A stretch of 14,563 nt of DNA from Actinomycetes bacterium (GTDB taxonomy: Bacteria > Actinomycetota > Actinomycetes > Actinomycetales > Dermatophilaceae), in the NCBI GenBank assembly GCA_023389095.1, contig JAEWFB010000404.1, positions 1-14,563 of the forward strand. The letters are read 5' to 3'. Positions 12,792 through 14,563 of the stretch are shown piece after piece (position 1 is the first letter of the stretch; each line of letters starts with the position of its first letter). A program made the translations under genes and the position numbers. Under the pieces are notes generated by a model. The model was not told the origin of the DNA. It did no database searches and was given only the letters and a program-made list of their open reading frames with translations.

Positions 12792-13466
12792 TCAGACGAC
12801 GAACGTCCCGATGACGAAGAAGGCCACGCCGGCGAGCAGGAGCCCGACCGACACCGGGTCCCAGGACTGGACGGCGATGCGCGGGGTGCGGCCGTCCTTG
12901 CGGCGCCGGTCCTCCTCGCGCCGCGCCTCGATCTCGGCGGCGACGGTCTGCGCCTCGATCTTCGGACGCTTGGGGCGCGGGTCCGCCGCCGGGGCCCCGG
13001 GACCGCGCACGCGGTTGGCGCCGATGGCGAAGGCCTGGCGGCCGTACTTCGGGCGACCGGGGTCGGAGGGCACGCCCCAGGCGGTGAACTTGCGCCCACC
13101 GCAGATCAGCTCGAGGGCCCACCGCGAGCGCACCTCGTCGATCGCCGGCCACGTCACGTCGACGACGCGCATCGGGTTGACGAGGCGCACCCCCTCGGCA
13201 TGGATGACCGCGCTCGGGCGCACGACGAACAGCCACAGCAGCACGAACACGAGCCCGACGCTCGAGATGAGCGTCCAGCTGCGAGGCGGCATGAGAAGGG
13301 CCGGCACGAGCAGCGCCAGACCACAGACGAATCCGACGATCCCGACGGCGATCGAGGAGCCGGGACGCAGGGTGCGGGCATCGCGCAGGGGCTCGAGCCC
13401 CCGCGGGGTGGCTTCGGCGTCCCCACCGGGGCGTGCGGCGTCGGGCGCCTCGTCGTCGCGGCTCAC
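12792..13466 (-). CDS. Membrane protein with bacterial PH (bPH_6-like) domain
   Basis: A 224-residue membrane protein. After a hydrophilic N-terminus (1-35), two transmembrane helices at about 39-59 and 64-82 form a hairpin. They are followed by a PH-like domain (about 83-150) with the pattern of actinobacterial PF10756-type proteins: VVRPSAVIHAEGVRLVNPMR, VTWPAIDEVR, WALELICGGRKFTAWGVP. A charged, probably helical linker (about 165-195, EIEARREEDRRRKDGR) leads to a third transmembrane helix at 204-223 that ends the protein. The GTG at 13466 is preceded by GAGGAGG and a 4-nt gap, a better ribosome site than any for the longer frame that begins at 13553. It diverges from deoC and is convergent with the mutase. 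Function unknown; the PH call is from pattern memory. Confidence 0.8.
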   Translation of the reverse strand: MSRDDEAPDAARPGGDAEATPRGLEPLRDARTLRPGSSIAVGIVGFVCGLALLVPALLMPPRSWTLISSVGLVFVLLWLFVVRPSAVIHAEGVRLVNPMRVVDVTWPAIDEVRSRWALELICGGRKFTAWGVPSDPGRPKYGRQAFAIGANRVRGPGAPAADPRPKRPKIEAQTVAAEIEARREEDRRRKDGRTPRIAVQSWDPVSVGLLLAGVAFFVIGTFVV

Positions 13467-13550
13467 GTGTCCTCCTCGTTCCGGTGCGACCGGTCCCACC
13501 GGCCCCCCACCGACGCCGGGTGCGGCCCGGACGTCATCGCCAGACTCTCT

Positions 13551-13591
13551 CACGGGCTCCCGTGGACCAGCACGGTCGGGCCTGCCCCGAC
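13551..13591. promoter_or_regulatory. Two inverted repeats in the deoC upstream region
   Basis: CACGGG-CT-CCCGTG (13551-13564) and GTCGGG-cctgc-CCCGAC (13575-13591) are perfect 6-bp inverted repeats in the 164-bp divergent region, 40-67 nt upstream of deoC. Either could be an operator for a nucleoside-responsive repressor, or chance in GC-rich DNA. Confidence 0.3.
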
Positions 13592-13618
13592 GCGGTCGGG
13601 GGCGTCTCGGATCGTGGA

Positions 13619-13624
13619 TAGACT
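13619..13624 (+). promoter_or_regulatory. -10 box of deoC, leaderless type
   Basis: TAGACT ends 6 nt before the GTG at 13631; the intervening CGGCGG contains no usable Shine-Dalgarno. It supports that GTG as both transcription and translation start. Confidence 0.5.
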
Positions 13625-13630
13625 CGGCGG

Positions 13631-14563
13631 GTGACTGTTAGCACCACGACGCGCAGCGCGCAGGAGCTCACCGCCCAGGCGCGGGACGTCCTGGGCGTCT
13701 CGCGCCTGACCAACACCGCGCTCACCTCCTGGCTGCACGGGCTGCCCGGCGTCGACCAGGTCGGCTGCGAGGCGCGGGCCGCCTCGCTCGGCACCCGGTC
13801 GATCAAGACAACGAGCAAGGCCTGGGCCATCGACACGGCGATCGGGATGATCGACCTGACGACGCTCGAGGGCGCCGACACGGTCGGCAAGGTGCGCTCG
13901 CTGTGCGCCAAGGCGCTCGTCCCCGACCCGCTCGATGCCACGACCCCGCGTCCGGCCGCCATCTGCGTCTACGGCGACATGGTGGCCACCGCGAAGGAGG
14001 CCCTCGGCGACAGCGGCATCCACGTCGCCGCCGTGGCCACGGCCTTCCCGTCCGGCCGGGCGAGCATGCCGGTCAAGCTCGCCGACACCCGCGACGCGGT
14101 GCGCGCCGGCGCCGACGAGATCGACATGGTCATCGACCGTGGCGCGTTCCTCTCCGGCGACTACCTCACGGTTTTCAACCAGATCGCCGAGGTCAAGGCC
14201 GCCTGCGGCACCGCCCACCTCAAGGTCATCATGGAGACCGGCGAGCTCGTCACCTACGACAACGTCCGCCGTGCCTCGTACCTGTCGATGCTCGCCGGCG
14301 GCGACTTCATCAAGACCTCCACCGGCAAGGTGGCGCCCGCCGCGACGCTGCCGGTCACGCTCATCATGCTCGAGGCCGTGCGCGACTGGCGCGAGGTCAC
14401 GGGCGTGCAGGTCGGCGTCAAGCCCGCCGGCGGCATCAAGACGACGAAGGACGCCATCAAGTACCTCGTCATGGTCAGCGAGATCGCGGGCGACGACTGG
14501 ATGACGCCGGAGTGGTTCCGCTTCGGGGCCTCCAGCCTGCTCAACGACCTCCTGCTGCAGCGG
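13631..14563 (+). CDS. deoC: Deoxyribose-phosphate aldolase, C-terminus beyond window
   Basis: 311 residues are present and the frame is still open at the right edge; the family's long actinobacterial form is probably only slightly longer. The enzyme cleaves 2-deoxyribose-5-phosphate to acetaldehyde and glyceraldehyde-3-phosphate through a Schiff base. Core motifs are in order: AFPSGRASMPVKLADTRDAV, DEIDMVIDRGAFLSGDY (catalytic Asp), LKVIMETGEL, FIKTSTGK (first Lys is the Schiff-base lysine) and VGVKPAGGIKT (second catalytic Lys). The first 100 or so residues precede the barrel and are longer than in Escherichia coli DeoC. The GTG at 13631 with TAGACT 6 nt upstream is the best start. Together with the phosphorylase and mutase genes on the same strand it completes deoxynucleoside breakdown, although the PH-domain gene separates them, so it has its own promoter. 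Confidence 0.94.
   Translation, partial: MTVSTTTRSAQELTAQARDVLGVSRLTNTALTSWLHGLPGVDQVGCEARAASLGTRSIKTTSKAWAIDTAIGMIDLTTLEGADTVGKVRSLCAKALVPDPLDATTPRPAAICVYGDMVATAKEALGDSGIHVAAVATAFPSGRASMPVKLADTRDAVRAGADEIDMVIDRGAFLSGDYLTVFNQIAEVKAACGTAHLKVIMETGELVTYDNVRRASYLSMLAGGDFIKTSTGKVAPAATLPVTLIMLEAVRDWREVTGVQVGVKPAGGIKTTKDAIKYLVMVSEIAGDDWMTPEWFRFGASSLLNDLLLQR

Noticed and set aside
1..14563. tRNA, rRNA, insertion sequences, integrases, phage genes, replication origin
   Set aside because: No transposase or integrase motif, terminal inverted repeats, or tRNA-like cloverleaf was noticed on either strand. A tRNA scan was not possible here.

Overview
The window is a stretch of a very GC-rich actinobacterial chromosome. 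Nearly every codon ends in G or C, start codons are often GTG, and stops are almost always TGA. The gene families (AccA3-type acyl-CoA carboxylase, LpdA of the Rv3303c type, an MT0933-like antitoxin, a bPH_6-type membrane protein) are typical of Actinomycetota. The overall style suggests a Micrococcales lineage such as Intrasporangiaceae/Dermatophilaceae, but that placement is inference and no 16S or other marker is present.

Layout. At 1-473 the first codons of a probable acyl-CoA dehydrogenase (minus) and a MerR regulator (plus) diverge around a TTACGT-AA-ACGTAA operator. At 487-1852 lie a thiosulfate sulfurtransferase and a SufE-type protein. At 1901-2095 there is a tandem array of three near-perfect palindromes, followed by an XRE-family DNA-binding protein with seven cysteines near its C-terminus. 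Genes at 2819-5838 all read on minus: a class I methyltransferase, tryptophan 2,3-dioxygenase, a DUF3806-like protein and an aldo-keto reductase. At 5957-7756 is the biotin carboxylase/BCCP subunit of acyl-CoA carboxylase, closed by a perfect 16-bp hairpin. A Pro-rich antitoxin-like protein (minus) and a small membrane protein (plus) follow. Last come LpdA flavoprotein (minus), purine nucleoside phosphorylase overlapping a phosphohexomutase/phosphopentomutase, a PH-domain membrane protein (minus), and deoxyribose-phosphate aldolase running off the right end.

How it fits together. Nucleoside phosphorylase, mutase and DeoC form a nucleoside-catabolism group: phosphorolysis yields (deoxy)ribose-1-P, the mutase yields the 5-P, and DeoC cleaves deoxyribose-5-P. 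From memory, sulfurtransferase-SufE-AccA3 and LpdA-PNP-PmmB are both neighbour groups in Mycobacterium (Rv3283-Rv3285; Rv3303c, Rv3307, Rv3308). The roughly 4 kb between SufE and AccA3 (palindrome array, XRE, methyltransferase, TDO, DUF3806, AKR) therefore looks like an accessory insertion in a conserved backbone. Several genes have a TANNNT-like box 6-7 nt before the start codon and no usable Shine-Dalgarno sequence, so leaderless transcription appears common here.

Most of the window is recognisable housekeeping. The least explained items are the palindrome array with its neighbouring Cys-rich regulator, the antitoxin-like protein with no cognate toxin nearby, and the tightly spaced TDO-methyltransferase pair. 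I see no clear evidence of a complete new defence or mobile system.
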